Assembly (NCBI GenBank): GCA_038503075.1
Contig: JBCAML010000012.1
Coordinates: 1,178,001-1,242,000, forward strand
Direction of reading: 5' to 3'
Length of the DNA stretch: 64,000 nt
DNA from: Gyromitra esculenta
Lineage: Eukaryota; Ascomycota; Pezizomycetes; Pezizales; Discinaceae
The position numbers and the translations under genes are program-made. The first letter of the stretch is position 1. Every line of letters starts with the position of its first letter. Under the pieces are notes generated by a model. It ran no database searches. It saw nothing but the letters and a program-made list of their open reading frames with translations, and had not been told where the DNA came from. Below, piece by piece: positions 23,576-34,320 of this stretch.

Positions 23576-25163
23576 ATGTCGTCCCACGACTCCAGCGAGT
23601 ACAAACTCTTGCCACTGCAAGAAACGATATCCAGATTACCTCCCGAAAACAAATCTAACATTCGCGCGCAGATACAATCGACTCTTGCCGAAGCTCCAAA
23701 ACTTGTGATTCTCGATGATGATCCTACGGGCACTCAGACATGTCACGATATTGCCGTTTTGACGGTGTGGGATATTCCAACACTGAAACAAGAATTCCTC
23801 ACGTGCAATAGTGGATTTTTCATCCTCACAAACTCACGAGCATTCCAGCCGACGCATGCACGCCTGCTCCTACGGGAAATATGCGAGAATATCAAAGCTG
23901 CAGCTGCAGATAAAATTTTCGAGATCGTTCTGCGTGGGGATTCGACGTTGCGGGGGCATTTTCCGCTGGAACCGGAGGTTGTCGAAGAGGTTTTTGGGAA
24001 GGTTGATGCGTGGATATTAGCACCGTTCTTTTATCAGGGTGGACGGTATACAATTAATGATGTGCATTATGTGCTAGAGAACGATTTATTGGTTCCAGCA
24101 GGCCAGACACCGTTCGCTAGTGATGCTAGTTTCGGGTATCGTAGTAGTAATCTACGGGATTATATACACGAGAAAGCTCCAGGGAAATTCAAGCCTAAGA
24201 ATGTGATCTCGATAACATTAGACGATATACGGCGGAGTGGGGCTTCTAAGGTAGAAGAAAAACTGCTGTCGTTGGCTCCAGGTAGTATTGTTATTGTGAA
24301 TGCTGCGGCAGAGTCCGATATGGATATCTTTTCGATCGGTCTGCTAGCTGGTACCTAAGCCACGTTTTTCTTCTTCTCTTCAGACAGCTCAGCGAGGTTG
24401 CTCATATGATATTATCTCCAGCCGAACGGCACGGGAAGAAGTTCCTTTTCCGCACAGCCGCAGCATTCGTATCCTCACGCCTCGGGATCATTCCCAAGCC
24501 ACCTATGTCTGCCCAGGATCTAGACATCAACTATAGCCATAACACCCACGGTGGTTTGATCGTTGCCGGCTCGTATGTGCCTAAGACAACTGCACAGCTA
24601 GGCACTCTCATTTCCCACCGAGGAGACAAACTTAGAGTACTGGAGCTTAATGTCTCAGCCCTCATCGCCGAAGGCGCGACTGAAGACCTGGTTCGAAAAG
24701 CTGCCGATTCCGCATCCACCGAGATCAGCGCTGGAAACGACGTCTTGGTAATGACCAGTAGAGAGCTTATAGCAGGCCACGACGCTGTAAGCTCCCTGGA
24801 TATCGGCGGTGCTGTTGCTGCCGCGTTGATCAAGATCGTGCAGCGGATCTCAACGCGACCACGTTATATCATCTCAAAAGTACGTCCTTATTATTGTGTA
24901 TGACCGCATGGAACTGCTTATGAGTATGTGGTGGGTTTTAGGGTGGGATTACGTCTTCGGATATCGCTACCAAAGCCCTGGGTATCACGCGGGCGATGGT
25001 GCTCGGACAGGCTGCACCGGGAGTGCCGCTGTGGAAGTGCGATGAGGAGTCAAGTCGATACCCGGGCGTTCCATTTGTTGTTTTTCCAGGCAATGTTGGT
25101 GGGGACGATGCGCTGGCGAGCATTGTTGAGAGTTGGTCTTTGGATGGTCATGGCGGTGTATGA
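23576..25163 (+). CDS. otnK-like: Four-carbon acid-sugar kinase family protein (DUF1537, OtnK/DtnK-like)
   Basis: ATP-dependent kinase for oxo-tetronates or threonate/erythronate (DUF1537 family knowledge). Exons 23576-24350, 24422-24879 and 24942-25163 join in phase to 1455 nt (484 aa). The N-terminal substrate domain has LDDDPTGTQTCHDIAV near 45-60 and LRGDSTLRGHFPLE. The C-terminal nucleotide domain has FLFRTAAAFVSSRLG, SKGGITSSDIATKALG, GQAAPGVPLWK and the final FPGNVGGDDALASIVE. The first intron (24351-24421) must end at CCAG 24421: only that acceptor gives the conserved GLLAAERHGKKFLFRTAA, and the nearer CAGs break the frame. It lies 745 bp downstream of the DenD-like gene on the same strand. 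No aldolase domain is fused to it. Confidence 0.9.
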
Positions 25164-25337
25164 TAGACCAGGTGCTGTTTGTCGTATACCCTATTAAACA
25201 TGGATACTGGAAATTAGCAACCAGGGTCCTAAGATCACCTCGATCGCTGTGTCGACTCAACTGAGAGTCAATCATGCATGAAATCGGACGGGCCGAGCCG
25301 ATCTATTAACTTGTCTGCCTTCCTGGTACTACATGTA

Positions 25338-25465
25338 CTTGCCTACCAGGAGAAGAACCCGGAACTAAGGGATGTGTGGCTTCAATGCTAATGGCATCGG
25401 GCACAGTTCCGTTACGTACAGAGCCATACCCCCCATGTTTCCGGGTTCTTCTCCTGGTAGGCAAG
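25338..25465. repeat. Perfect 27-bp inverted repeat with 74-bp spacer
   Basis: The arm at 25338-25364 is the exact reverse complement of 25439-25465. It lies about 175 bp past the otnK-like stop. It could be a stem-loop in the 3' region or the remains of a small mobile element; no target-site duplication is obvious. Confidence 0.9.
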
Positions 25466-26146
25466 CAAGGGTCTGGTGAGTCTACTTTTTCGAGGGAACG
25501 CATAGTACTCAGCCCATCCCGCCAATAGTCCGGAGCATACCAAGCCACAAAACCCAACAAGCCCGAGGGGGTGCTGGGGACATATGATACACCCTGCCTG
25601 ATATTGGTTCCCACAGCCTTCTTCCGATGTTTCACAGTCTCCATTCTTGGCAAACATGTTCAGAGTATTGTGTTTCTAATGTCTGTATGCATATATCAGA
25701 TACCACTGTGCTCGGACCATATCCACATACCCCACCAAACATCACCACTTAAAGTTCCATGCCAAGAAAAAAAAAATACGGTGCATGAATTCGAGGAGGA
25801 CGAGGAAGCCAACACACCCTTACAAAAAAATACTCAAAATTACCTGCGTAGTAATGAAAAAACACTGAATTTTTGGCGATAGCACTTGGTAGTAGCCCCG
25901 TATAACTTCACGATGGAGTGCCAGCGCTTCCGTATTCACCAACAATCGGGCGTAGGTCACAGACAGCCACACAAAACATAGCTGTAGTTGCGACCCTAAA
26001 GGATTTTCTCTGAGGGTGCGTTGACATCCTCATTAAATTCTTGCGCCATACTCACGAATTTCACGCAAGGCTACAGCTAAAATCCGAAATTGGCCTTGCC
26101 TAGCTACGTAGGTTAAGAGGGGTAAGCGGCTGATAATACGGGTGTA

Positions 26147-26205
26147 GTTTTGGTGGCCTTCTATCTGTTTGGTGGGTCTGCTATCCGTTTGGTGGGCACT
26201 GCTAG
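26147..26205. repeat. Three 20-bp tandem repeats with TTTGGTGG core
   Basis: TTTGGTGG occurs at about 26149, 26168 and 26188, each followed by a variant of the CTGCTATCCG tail; a further single copy is at about 26242. The array is short and non-coding. Confidence 0.7.
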
Positions 26206-27609
26206 TTGCACCCAGCGTATAAACACGTAGCCATCCTAAACGTTTGGTGGCGGAAACCGCGGATCGGCAACCGAATGAGGGAATCCGGGCGCTAAGAGCC
26301 TCAGGGAGTGCCAAATGGGAGGGCTGGCTATCGATCTAGGCTCCTTCGGGCGCCTGCATCCCCAGAGGTTACACCTAGCAGCTGCTAGCGACACAGACCT
26401 AGCGCGTAGAAGCGCTGGATACCAACCATTCAATATCCTCAGCACCTCTCCTTAGTTTTCCCATGTCGTTTCGTAGCGGGCAGTGCGTCCTAGGTAACAG
26501 CCATATATGCATGTCAGTGGCGGGAACGAGTGCATATATACACGTATATATATATGCCCCACCCACCACAGCTTTACTCCAGAACATGCTTCCCCTCCAC
26601 ATGTCCTGATGGGTAGCTTTGCTATCTCCTCCTCAAACCTTATGGTTTAGCATTGGTTTTTAGGTTATCCGAGCTACAAACGGTAAACCCTCCCCCAACC
26701 TTCTGCGTCCTGATGAATACCCTGTCTAGCATTAGTACTTACTATTCTATTTGTGTTAGCTCAAAGCAGTGCAAACCCCCATGGAAAATCTACCCCTCTT
26801 CGACTAAGGATCTACAAGGAAAGAAAAGCCCGCCTGTTTGTGGCAGTAATAAAATACAACCGAATCCACCTTACTCAAAGCGATAAATCCATCCCATCAC
26901 GTGCTTCCAATGGCGCTCTCTAGGCAGAGCTTTCGCCATCGTTGATAGTGCCGTTACCACTGCAAGACCTATTAGGGCCGTCAAAAACCCACTATGGAGC
27001 TCTTCTAGAGTACTCAGTTGCGGCGGGTGTCATGACCAAAGTTCTACCACAAGACTGTAATTGGGAATAGGTGTATGGAGTGGGTTGTCGTCCTGAGTAG
27101 GGCGGGTTTGACTGTGTTTGGTATTCCCATCAGACGGGTTTTTCTCTCCCTGTGAGTCGTTGATCAAAGTGGGGCGGGTTTTCCTAAGAAATAGGCCAGT
27201 TCTGTGTTGGTCTGTTTATTTGTCTTTTTAATTTTGGGGTTTGAGGCTTTTTTCTTTCTTTTTCTTTCTCTTTCTTTCGGGGATAGGCATCGTTGAAGGG
27301 ATATCAAGGAACTCTCTTATGTTTTTCTTCCTTTCTATATCTACAGGAGTCTATAGTTTCTTTCTTTCTGGTAAATTTTTTAATCACAACGAGATTAAAC
27401 GAGTGAGGGTTGGTGAAACAACTGCATCGTATACTACATAATACATACACACTACGATTACCCTTCTGTGGAGACCACCTAGCCTAGACACATATACTCT
27501 TACCCCTATTTAATCTACTTTTAACGTGAAAAGACCTCCGCTTTGCTACCTTCCACCCATGTCAAACCATCCTATAGACACTCGGCAGTAAATCAACCGA
27601 CTTCCCGAG

Positions 27610-27621
27610 CTGGTATATAAA
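27610..27621 (+). promoter_or_regulatory. Possible TATA box of the mutarotase gene
   Basis: GGTATATAAAAG lies about 100 bp upstream of the start codon at 27714, followed by a C-rich leader. It is consistent with a TATA promoter; consensus and position are the only evidence. Confidence 0.45.
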
Positions 27622-27713
27622 AGGGACCTGGCACACAACAACCCCACATTTCGGTACACCACCCCACCCCATCATCCCATCTCATCTTAACATCACCTTA
27701 GCCGAAATAAGCT

Positions 27714-28321
27714 ATGTCATCTCCCGCCAATAACCCCTCCGAGCAGCGACTCGCACAGTGGGTGCGACTGAAAGGATCTGCGTTAGAAAAGTACAAAGAA
27801 ATCCATGCGAACGTGTGGCCGGAGGTTCTGCAAGTGATCCGGGAATGCAATATTCGCGATTGTAGGTTACTACTATAAAGAAACACCGAGAAGAAAGGAG
27901 CTGGGAAGAGTTGGACCCGAGGGGGAAAAACAAAAAAAAAAGGTAGCTGATAGGTTTATGTGGGCTGATTGATTTGGTTTGTGGGGGGAGGGTAGATTCG
28001 ATATTCTATGATGATCAAACGGGAATCTTGTTCGCAACGTTTAAGTACGTGGGGAACGATTACAAGGCGGATATGGAGAAGATGGCGGGATATGAGAAGG
28101 TTAGGGAGTGGTGGGATTTTACGGACGGAATGCAGGTTCGTGATCGTTTTTCCCTATCATATTAGCCATGTTGCTATAATGTTTTGTTTTTCCTGCTCGA
28201 GTCATCTAGACTTTGATTAACAAGTGGTACACAGGAGAGTCCGATCCCAGGAGCTGTTTCCAGCAAGGAAGGCCCTGGGTGGTGGAAGGGTATGGAGGAA
28301 GTGTTTTATATGAAGGAGTAG
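27714..28321 (+). CDS. rhaM-like: L-rhamnose mutarotase family protein
   Basis: Exons 27714-27861, 27996-28135 and 28235-28321 join in phase to 375 nt (124 aa). The family (about 105 aa in bacteria) interconverts alpha and beta anomers of L-rhamnose. Family features in order: QWVRLKGSALEKYKEIHANVWPEVL with the His near residue 31, IRDYSIFYDDQTGILFATFKYVG, DYKADMEKMA, REWWDFTDGMQ, then GPGWWKGMEEVFYM at the end. Compared with the bacterial form there are about 15 extra N-terminal residues. Introns of 134 and 99 bp show the gene is adapted to the fungal genome. It stands 2.5 kb downstream of the acid-sugar kinase and is convergent with the SDR gene. The actual sugar may differ from L-rhamnose. 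Confidence 0.9.
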
Positions 28322-29026
28322 ACGTTCTGAGATATGTAACTATTTTGACACTAGCCTAGGTACTAGCTTCTACCAAATATTAAGTTAGAAAAAATATCTA
28401 TATAAATCTAACCCTAGCCCTTCTGATATAGCTACATAATCACCACCACACCTGAGGCCTATTCTAAATAGACATCAGCCTAGTTTTTGGTCCTCAAGTG
28501 GAGGTAATGGAGAGGCATTGGCAGTTGAGTGCGCTAGGAGTTTAGTAGTTTAACTCCGCCTCGTTGCGTAAGGTAAGGTAGGAAGCTACAGCGGCGTGGG
28601 TATTGGTCACGAATATTTAAGCTGCAGTGGCTTGTAGGTTCACTCGCTCTCTTGTTATTAAGTATGGATTTATGTGGATATAAATGTGCTTTGCTGTGAG
28701 GTGTGAGACATCAATACATATGGTCTTACCGAAGCACACAAAACCACAGGAAGACATAAATGGTTTATGTGTATAGAAATGATACAATCGCGTAGATACA
28801 TGTACTGTTCTAGAATAGTCTCTTGATGCAATCAACAGTACGGATGAACAAGGCCACATACAATAAAATAGAGGCACCAATCGACTCTTTCGAGTGAGAT
28901 ACCATGACGGCTACCACTGAAACATTTCCCATTTCCACCATAATAAGAAACATAGCTATAACCCCATACCACGCATTCTTCGTATAACACCTATATGTGT
29001 TCCCATACCGCAAGCAATCATCGCAA
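28322..29026. other. Convergent intergenic between mutarotase and SDR
   Basis: 705 bp with no gene. It holds a TACATGTA at 28797 and a CACTCG-motif copy at 28890-28908 (minus orientation). Confidence 0.5.
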
Positions 29027-30109
29027 TCAACCATTAATTACAGTTCCACCATTCGGGTGCAACGATTGTCCACTAATAAAACTACTATCTGCACTCGCCA
29101 AAAATACAAAACACGTAGCAACCTCGCTTGGTTGTCCGGCTCTCCCCATTGGCGTTCCCGAAAACCCATCCAGATCGTCAGCTGTCATGGTCGCGACCAC
29201 CAACGGGGTCCATATGGGGCCTGGTGCAACTGCGTTAACACGAATGCCCTTCCCACATAGTTGGTTCGAGAGGGAACGCGTGAAAGCGATGATTGCACCC
29301 TTGGTGGAAGTGTAGTCGAGTAGGTTGGGCTTGCCGATGTAGTGATTTATAGAAGCATTATTGATGATGGTATCGCCGGAAGAAAGATGTGGTAAACTGA
29401 AAAGGGTTAGGTTTAGATAGGGATATGGATCGAAGGGGGAAAACCTGTATTTAGACATATAGAAAATTGAATATATGTTCGTCTTGAAAGTATTATCCCA
29501 TTGCTCCCTGTCAGCCATCAGTAACCTACATACCCTCAAATCCGACACAGAACTCACTCTGATAGGTCTAAAATACTCTCCTGCGACAACTGTGTCGCCG
29601 CGTTATTTACCAAGATATTCAGCCCGCCCATCGCTGTAACTGCCTGTTCGACGACCTTCTTACAGTTCTCAGCTTTCGTCAAGTCGGATGGAAATAAAAA
29701 ACACTTGGCACCATATCCCTCAACAATTTTTTTTGTTTCTTGCGCGTCACCCTCTTCTTCGGGGAGGTACACAATTGCTGAGTCTGCGCCCTCCATAGCG
29801 TACAGCACTGCCACTGCGCGACCGATCCCGCTGTCGCCGCCGGTGATGAGCGCTTTTTTACCAGCGAGCTTACCGGCTGCTTGGTAGAGTTGGTAGCCGC
29901 CATCCGCGGTTGGGAGCTTGTTGAAGACAGGACGGGGGTCCATTTTAGACTCGAGACCTGGACGGTCTTGGTGCTGAATTGGCGGCTGATGACCTGCAGA
30001 TTGTTAGAATATATAGGGTGCATAGGAACGAAAGAGTGGGTATACTACCAATAGCAAATTGGGAGTCTGGGTTGGCAAGCTTCTTTGCGATGTTTTTTGC
30101 GGTTTCCAT
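29027..30109 (-). CDS. NAD(P)-dependent short-chain dehydrogenase, YghA/GSP39-like
   Basis: Exons right to left: 30109-30049, 29993-29558, 29507-29445, 29396-29027. They join in phase to 930 nt (309 aa). The N-terminal extension HQPPIQHQDRPGLESKMDPRP is typical of the YghA/GSP39 subgroup. The cofactor motif is TGGDSGIGR, followed by LNILVNNAA. The catalytic set is N (TNIYSIF), S (NNASINHY) and YxxxK (DYTSTKGA), and then NAVAPGPIWTPL. The family reduces aldehydes or oxidises sugar alcohols; the substrate is unknown. First exon is only 61 nt (start METAKNIAKK). It is convergent with the mutarotase gene, and together with the DenD/OtnK genes may form a carbohydrate-acid cluster, but this subgroup is also common as a stand-alone stress enzyme. 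It does not look like fungal L-rhamnose dehydrogenase (LRA1), which is shorter. Confidence 0.87.
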
Positions 30110-31659
30110 AGCGTTTGATTGCCCGAATAAGAACTGCTCGGTTTTTCTGTTCTTCCGGGAAGTGAAGTAGGAATAATTCTATAGCCTCTTGAGCGTAGTC
30201 TGTGAGGAAAAGCCATTTTTATATCATGAGAATCGAGCTCGTGTAATCACCATTGCGTCATATGAAGTAATTTGTTTAGAGAGAGAAAGCCCCGCGGCCG
30301 GAATATCTATTTTCCTTTTAGCCTTCCTCGGCTATCAAGCATAACAGTTCTTGGAGTTTCGCCAGAGAATTGAAGGTCTGCGCAACTGCAGGAAGCCCTC
30401 TTGATGACCGATTGTATCCTAGCATGGGCGGGTGATGTGATATATATAGTGCTATTAGTCATTGCTTAGTCATAGACCCATTATGGGGTATAAGATCTCT
30501 TCCAGAAGTGGAATTTGGAGAGGTCAACGAATAGATTTTTGTCTCCCCTCCAAGACATATTCGGTTCTCTTTTCTCCTCTGGCACTCTATCGTGACAACG
30601 CCCGCGTGAAAGCATTATTGTTGGTGCAGCAGTTGCGGGTCTTGGCCGAAACGTCACTCTGTCGTGATTTGTTTGCAGGGATGCCCAAATATTCACTTCC
30701 CCTCCGCTTTACGTGGAAAGCACGCTGAGGTTTTATCCCCCTTTTCCCTTTTCCGTGAGGCTGAGACGAACTGCAGGTTTCTCGTTGGTGCATCGGTCGT
30801 GGAGCCCAATCGTCTTGTGTGCCCTACAACCGTGTCCGCTCAGCCAGCCCCTGGCCCATCCAGTTGGCTAAAACAGCAATTTAGGGCCCAAGGCTCTACT
30901 GTCACCACAAATCACTCGGCTGCTGGGGCTGTTCCGATAGGTGAACGCCCATCTTGTAAATCGTCGCAAGATGAAACAGAAATCCGCTTAGTAGCATACC
31001 GAAAATAGAAAAGGGGGAGAGTCGACACGGACATTAGTCATGATGTGTGATCGGAGATTTAAGTGACGATGGCTCAACCTCCAATGTTTCATGCAGTGGG
31101 GAAGGTGGTAAGTAATACCGGGGATACATGTAGGGTTTGGGAAAGGAACAAGGGGAAGAGGTTGTTCTCGAAGAGAAAGAGTGAAAGAGAGGCAGTTATG
31201 AATCTTGACACCGCGAGGATCTGAAGGGAAGGTTCTCCCAAAGAGCCGACTGCTGGGTGCCGGCGGGAGCCAGGGCCCGGAGACGGGACCCCGCCCTGAG
31301 GCTCTATCGGCCCGAAAGGAAAGCCAGCAGTCGCAACAGCCACAACAAACAACAGCGCCGAGATTGAGATCTCTCACCCCTCCGCGGCCGCTCCTTCTCT
31401 CGGCGCACAAATAAAATATAATTTAAAACAGTGGGAGAAGAAGCAAAGTTGCACCTAGGGGGCTGCGTCTCGCCTCATCTTTGTACTTTTCAGCTTTAAT
31501 TGCTTTTGCCAGTATAAATTATTCACTCCCGCCTGCTTGTTTGTTCAGAACTTAGAAAATTATCCGCAGTACCTAGCCTCTCTCCCCCTTCTTCCTCTGA
31601 CTTCCAGGTTTATTAATTTCTATTAGGCGAGCCTTTGTACGTCTTCATAATAAACCCAG
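30110..31659. other. 1.5-kb divergent intergenic region
   Basis: Lies between the SDR and vWA starts. GC-rich patch near 31240-31330. No gene or strong repeat; open frames near 30664 and 30988 lack family features. Confidence 0.5.
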
Positions 31660-34320
31660 ATGGATCAGGAACCGCCGCCACCCACTCTAGAGGACGGGCA
31701 ACTTCCCCCTCCTGAAATATCTCCGCCTCCCCGGTTAAATCGATTTGGTGTACAAGTACAAATATACCAACGGCGACGGGCCTCCAGGGATGGCCCTATC
31801 CCTCCCAGGTTGTCGCCAGTATCACTCCCCTTCAGGGATTTTGGACAGCCAACCGCTGCTAGGCTACCATCGCCGCGTAGTTCGCCGCACTCACCGCACA
31901 TCCCCGAGCCAAGTATTAGCGCTCGTAGCCACGAAGGATATCCCCACCCTTTGGTGACACAAGAAGGGTTTACGGTAGGGCAGCACAGGCACAATCATCG
32001 CCCCGCATTTGGCTCTCCGCATGCGTATACATCCTCACAGCGCTCTCCAAGCCTTTGGAATGATCCATTGCTCGAGCAGAATGAGACTCGTAGCCCACAA
32101 GAACCTGCTAGAGAAGGAGAGTCAGTGCCTAGCGATATGCTGTTTGGGCAATGTCGAATTGTCCTAGCTGTCGACATATCCGGTTCCACTGCAGGCCGCA
32201 TCTTGAATTCTGAGCGAGAGTTCACAATGAAAGTCGTCTCCCAGCTTGCCCCTGCTACTATGGCTCAGAATGCCAAAGTCGTCCCATGGAACCACTCTAT
32301 ATCTCAGACCATTCAGATCCAAAATTTGCTTGATCTTCAATCCAGCGGCGGGACTAACCCTGTGGTGCTCCTTAATTCTGAACAACACTTGGTAGTTCTG
32401 AAGAGGTCCAATTTGTGGTTCCTCCTCACAGACGGAGAGATTCGATCCCATACAGTTCGCATCTTCGCTACCAAATTGGCGGAAAAAGGTATGCACGGCG
32501 TTCCCTGTATTATTGTCATATTCGGAAATAAGTCAAACACACCTTCAAATTGTAATATATCCGTCGGAATATCTCCTTTCGTTGCAGTCCCGCACTCGGC
32601 GTTATTATATCAAGATGTCACTGTCGGTGGGAGGTGTCATATTTTAGCGACAAAAGGATGCTTCAATGCTTTCCTTCTAGAAGGTGCTGAACAGCCAGTT
32701 TTGGATGAATCGACAACGTGGGATTCCCTTCCAACTATATTTCCTGAGTCTGCTTTTAGAAATCTCACCATTCCGCCGGCCCGAGAACTCTCCCCAAGTG
32801 AACTTGCATTGTCGGACGACTTAACCATTAATTTCGCCAACCTCCTCGACTCGGACCTAGATGACAATCAGGTCAACCAGCTTCTCGGAAATCAGGATAA
32901 TCTCCAATCGATCCTCCTATCTGCACACACTCGTGGACAAGGTGCGCCGATGCTCTCTTGGCTGCATCGCCAGACAGCTGTGCTCTCACCGAACTCTAGT
33001 TTTAATACCCCAAACATAGATCCTGTCGATCCCGTTGCCGCAGCCTCTATCCGTCGGATCACCTCTGCTCTCCAGAACCGCCAATCAATTTTCAATCCTG
33101 AATTTTCAAGTCTGCAAAGACAAATCCGGGAAACTCATCGTAGGAGCTCGCAGAACCGTAGTAGTAGAGTTGAAATACTCAACCAGGCAATCGAGTCGCT
33201 CCAACAAGCCTCCAACTCCAACTGGGCTAGCGCTTCTCTCTCCGCTGCGAGACAGTCTCCAGCCGTGCAATTCGAACCTCCGCTTGTAAATGAAGAGTCT
33301 GATAATACAGATTTCTGTCGTGGAGAATGCAAGATCTGTTGTGAAACCGACAGCGTTCTCGCGATCTTGTTTAAAAGGCCTCACGATTACTCCTCCGCAA
33401 CCCCCATCAGGAACAGTACTCTTACCTTCCCGCTCGCAGCTGGTACAGCACCCGAATATGATATCATCAGCGCCTGGGTCGTCTGCGAGGACTGCTCCGT
33501 TTATCTCGTCTCCCAGGGTGAGACACCATTCCGTGAAGTAGCAACAAGCGCCCTCCCACTCATATCGTGGTCCCGCAATTCCCAACGCTGGCGTGAATCC
33601 CTCGCGCAGGCAATCGACTACTTCGGTGCTTCATCACAACCCCTTCTCCCAATCCTCTTTCTCTCCATCCTAGATCACCACCTCCGTACCAAGGCGTGGT
33701 GCATAGCTGACGGATCTTCCGAAAATCAACAACGCCAGACTGCTCTACGCTGGCTCCGTACCACCATCCTCCGCGACGTCAAGATGAGCGGTGATGGCGT
33801 GAAGGGCACTCTCGGCATTTGGATTAAGTCTATTGTTACTGCGCCGAAGGGCGAGCGTGGGCTTATCTGGAAGTACCCAATTGAAGGCTTCGTCCTTATG
33901 GTTTCGATTGCACGGGAACTGAATGCGGACCATGGACTCTTGACTAAAACTGTGTGGAAGAAGCTGCTACACTATGTTACCTCCCGTTATATTGCTGAGC
34001 TCGGACAGTCGGACAAGGCTCGCATGGGCTCTAAGATTGATTCGGCGATTCCACTTATGAGTGGTGAAGGCTGGGTCGAGGAGCTCCAGAGAGGACGTTT
34101 TAGACTTATTGCTATAAGCGAGATGGAAAAGTTTCGCAGGCTTAAAGATGAGATGATGTGGGTTGAAGCCGTAGCCGGGCCTGCTATGGGCCGCTGGTTA
34201 GGGTTCCTGAAGGAATTAAGAACCGTAAAAACTACCGTCGAATCTATCTGGGAGATTAAAGGCCGCTGGGGAATCGAAGCGGAAACCGTCATGGAGAGAC
34301 CTGAGGATGTGGTTGGATAG
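31660..34320 (+). CDS. Intronless vWA-domain protein with a CxxC/CxxC zinc-like cluster
   Basis: One 886-residue open frame. Residues 1-155 are Pro/Ser/Arg-rich and disordered. A von Willebrand A domain spans about 163-340 with a complete MIDAS: DISGS at 172-176, Thr232 in SSGGTNP, and Asp258 in LLTDGE. Residues about 375-550 are polar. Then come Cys557-x2-Cys560 (CKIC) and Cys609-x2-Cys612 (CEDC), which could bind one zinc like half a RING or a treble clef. Residues 620-870 look like a helical domain (many Trp, WLRTTILRDVKMSGDG, EKFRRLKDEMMWVEAVAGPAMGRWLGF). I do not recognise the full architecture. Metal-dependent ligand binding by the vWA is inferred from the intact MIDAS. There is no signal peptide, so it is probably intracellular. 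The lack of introns in such a long gene is unusual for this window. Confidence 0.82.
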   Translation: MDQEPPPPTLEDGQLPPPEISPPPRLNRFGVQVQIYQRRRASRDGPIPPRLSPVSLPFRDFGQPTAARLPSPRSSPHSPHIPEPSISARSHEGYPHPLVTQEGFTVGQHRHNHRPAFGSPHAYTSSQRSPSLWNDPLLEQNETRSPQEPAREGESVPSDMLFGQCRIVLAVDISGSTAGRILNSEREFTMKVVSQLAPATMAQNAKVVPWNHSISQTIQIQNLLDLQSSGGTNPVVLLNSEQHLVVLKRSNLWFLLTDGEIRSHTVRIFATKLAEKGMHGVPCIIVIFGNKSNTPSNCNISVGISPFVAVPHSALLYQDVTVGGRCHILATKGCFNAFLLEGAEQPVLDESTTWDSLPTIFPESAFRNLTIPPARELSPSELALSDDLTINFANLLDSDLDDNQVNQLLGNQDNLQSILLSAHTRGQGAPMLSWLHRQTAVLSPNSSFNTPNIDPVDPVAAASIRRITSALQNRQSIFNPEFSSLQRQIRETHRRSSQNRSSRVEILNQAIESLQQASNSNWASASLSAARQSPAVQFEPPLVNEESDNTDFCRGECKICCETDSVLAILFKRPHDYSSATPIRNSTLTFPLAAGTAPEYDIISAWVVCEDCSVYLVSQGETPFREVATSALPLISWSRNSQRWRESLAQAIDYFGASSQPLLPILFLSILDHHLRTKAWCIADGSSENQQRQTALRWLRTTILRDVKMSGDGVKGTLGIWIKSIVTAPKGERGLIWKYPIEGFVLMVSIARELNADHGLLTKTVWKKLLHYVTSRYIAELGQSDKARMGSKIDSAIPLMSGEGWVEELQRGRFRLIAISEMEKFRRLKDEMMWVEAVAGPAMGRWLGFLKELRTVKTTVESIWEIKGRWGIEAETVMERPEDVVG

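Larger units (their letters stand above)
25164..27713. other. 2.5-kb intergenic region with small repeats
   Basis: No gene supported. It holds a perfect 27-bp inverted repeat (25338-25465), a short 20-bp tandem repeat (26147-26205), AT alternation near 26530-26555 and a T/C-rich tract near 27245-27280. A CA/CC-rich segment leads into the mutarotase start, with GGTATATAAAAG at 27610 as a plausible TATA box about 100 bp upstream. Confidence 0.5.

Noticed and set aside
24351..24405. Kinase intron ending at the nearer CAG (24383 or 24387)
   Set aside because: Neither acceptor keeps phase with the donor at 24351; the CCAG at 24421 does and gives the conserved sequence.
25306..25657. Minus-strand open frames of 81-115 aa after the kinase gene
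   Set aside because: They run through the inverted repeat and show no family features.
29027..30109. SDR as fungal L-rhamnose dehydrogenase (LRA1)
   Set aside because: The N-terminal extension and length match the YghA/GSP39 subgroup, not the shorter LRA1 proteins.
30664..31410. Open frames of 114 (plus) and 140 (minus) aa
   Set aside because: Both occupy a GC-rich patch between divergent genes and show biased composition without domain signals.
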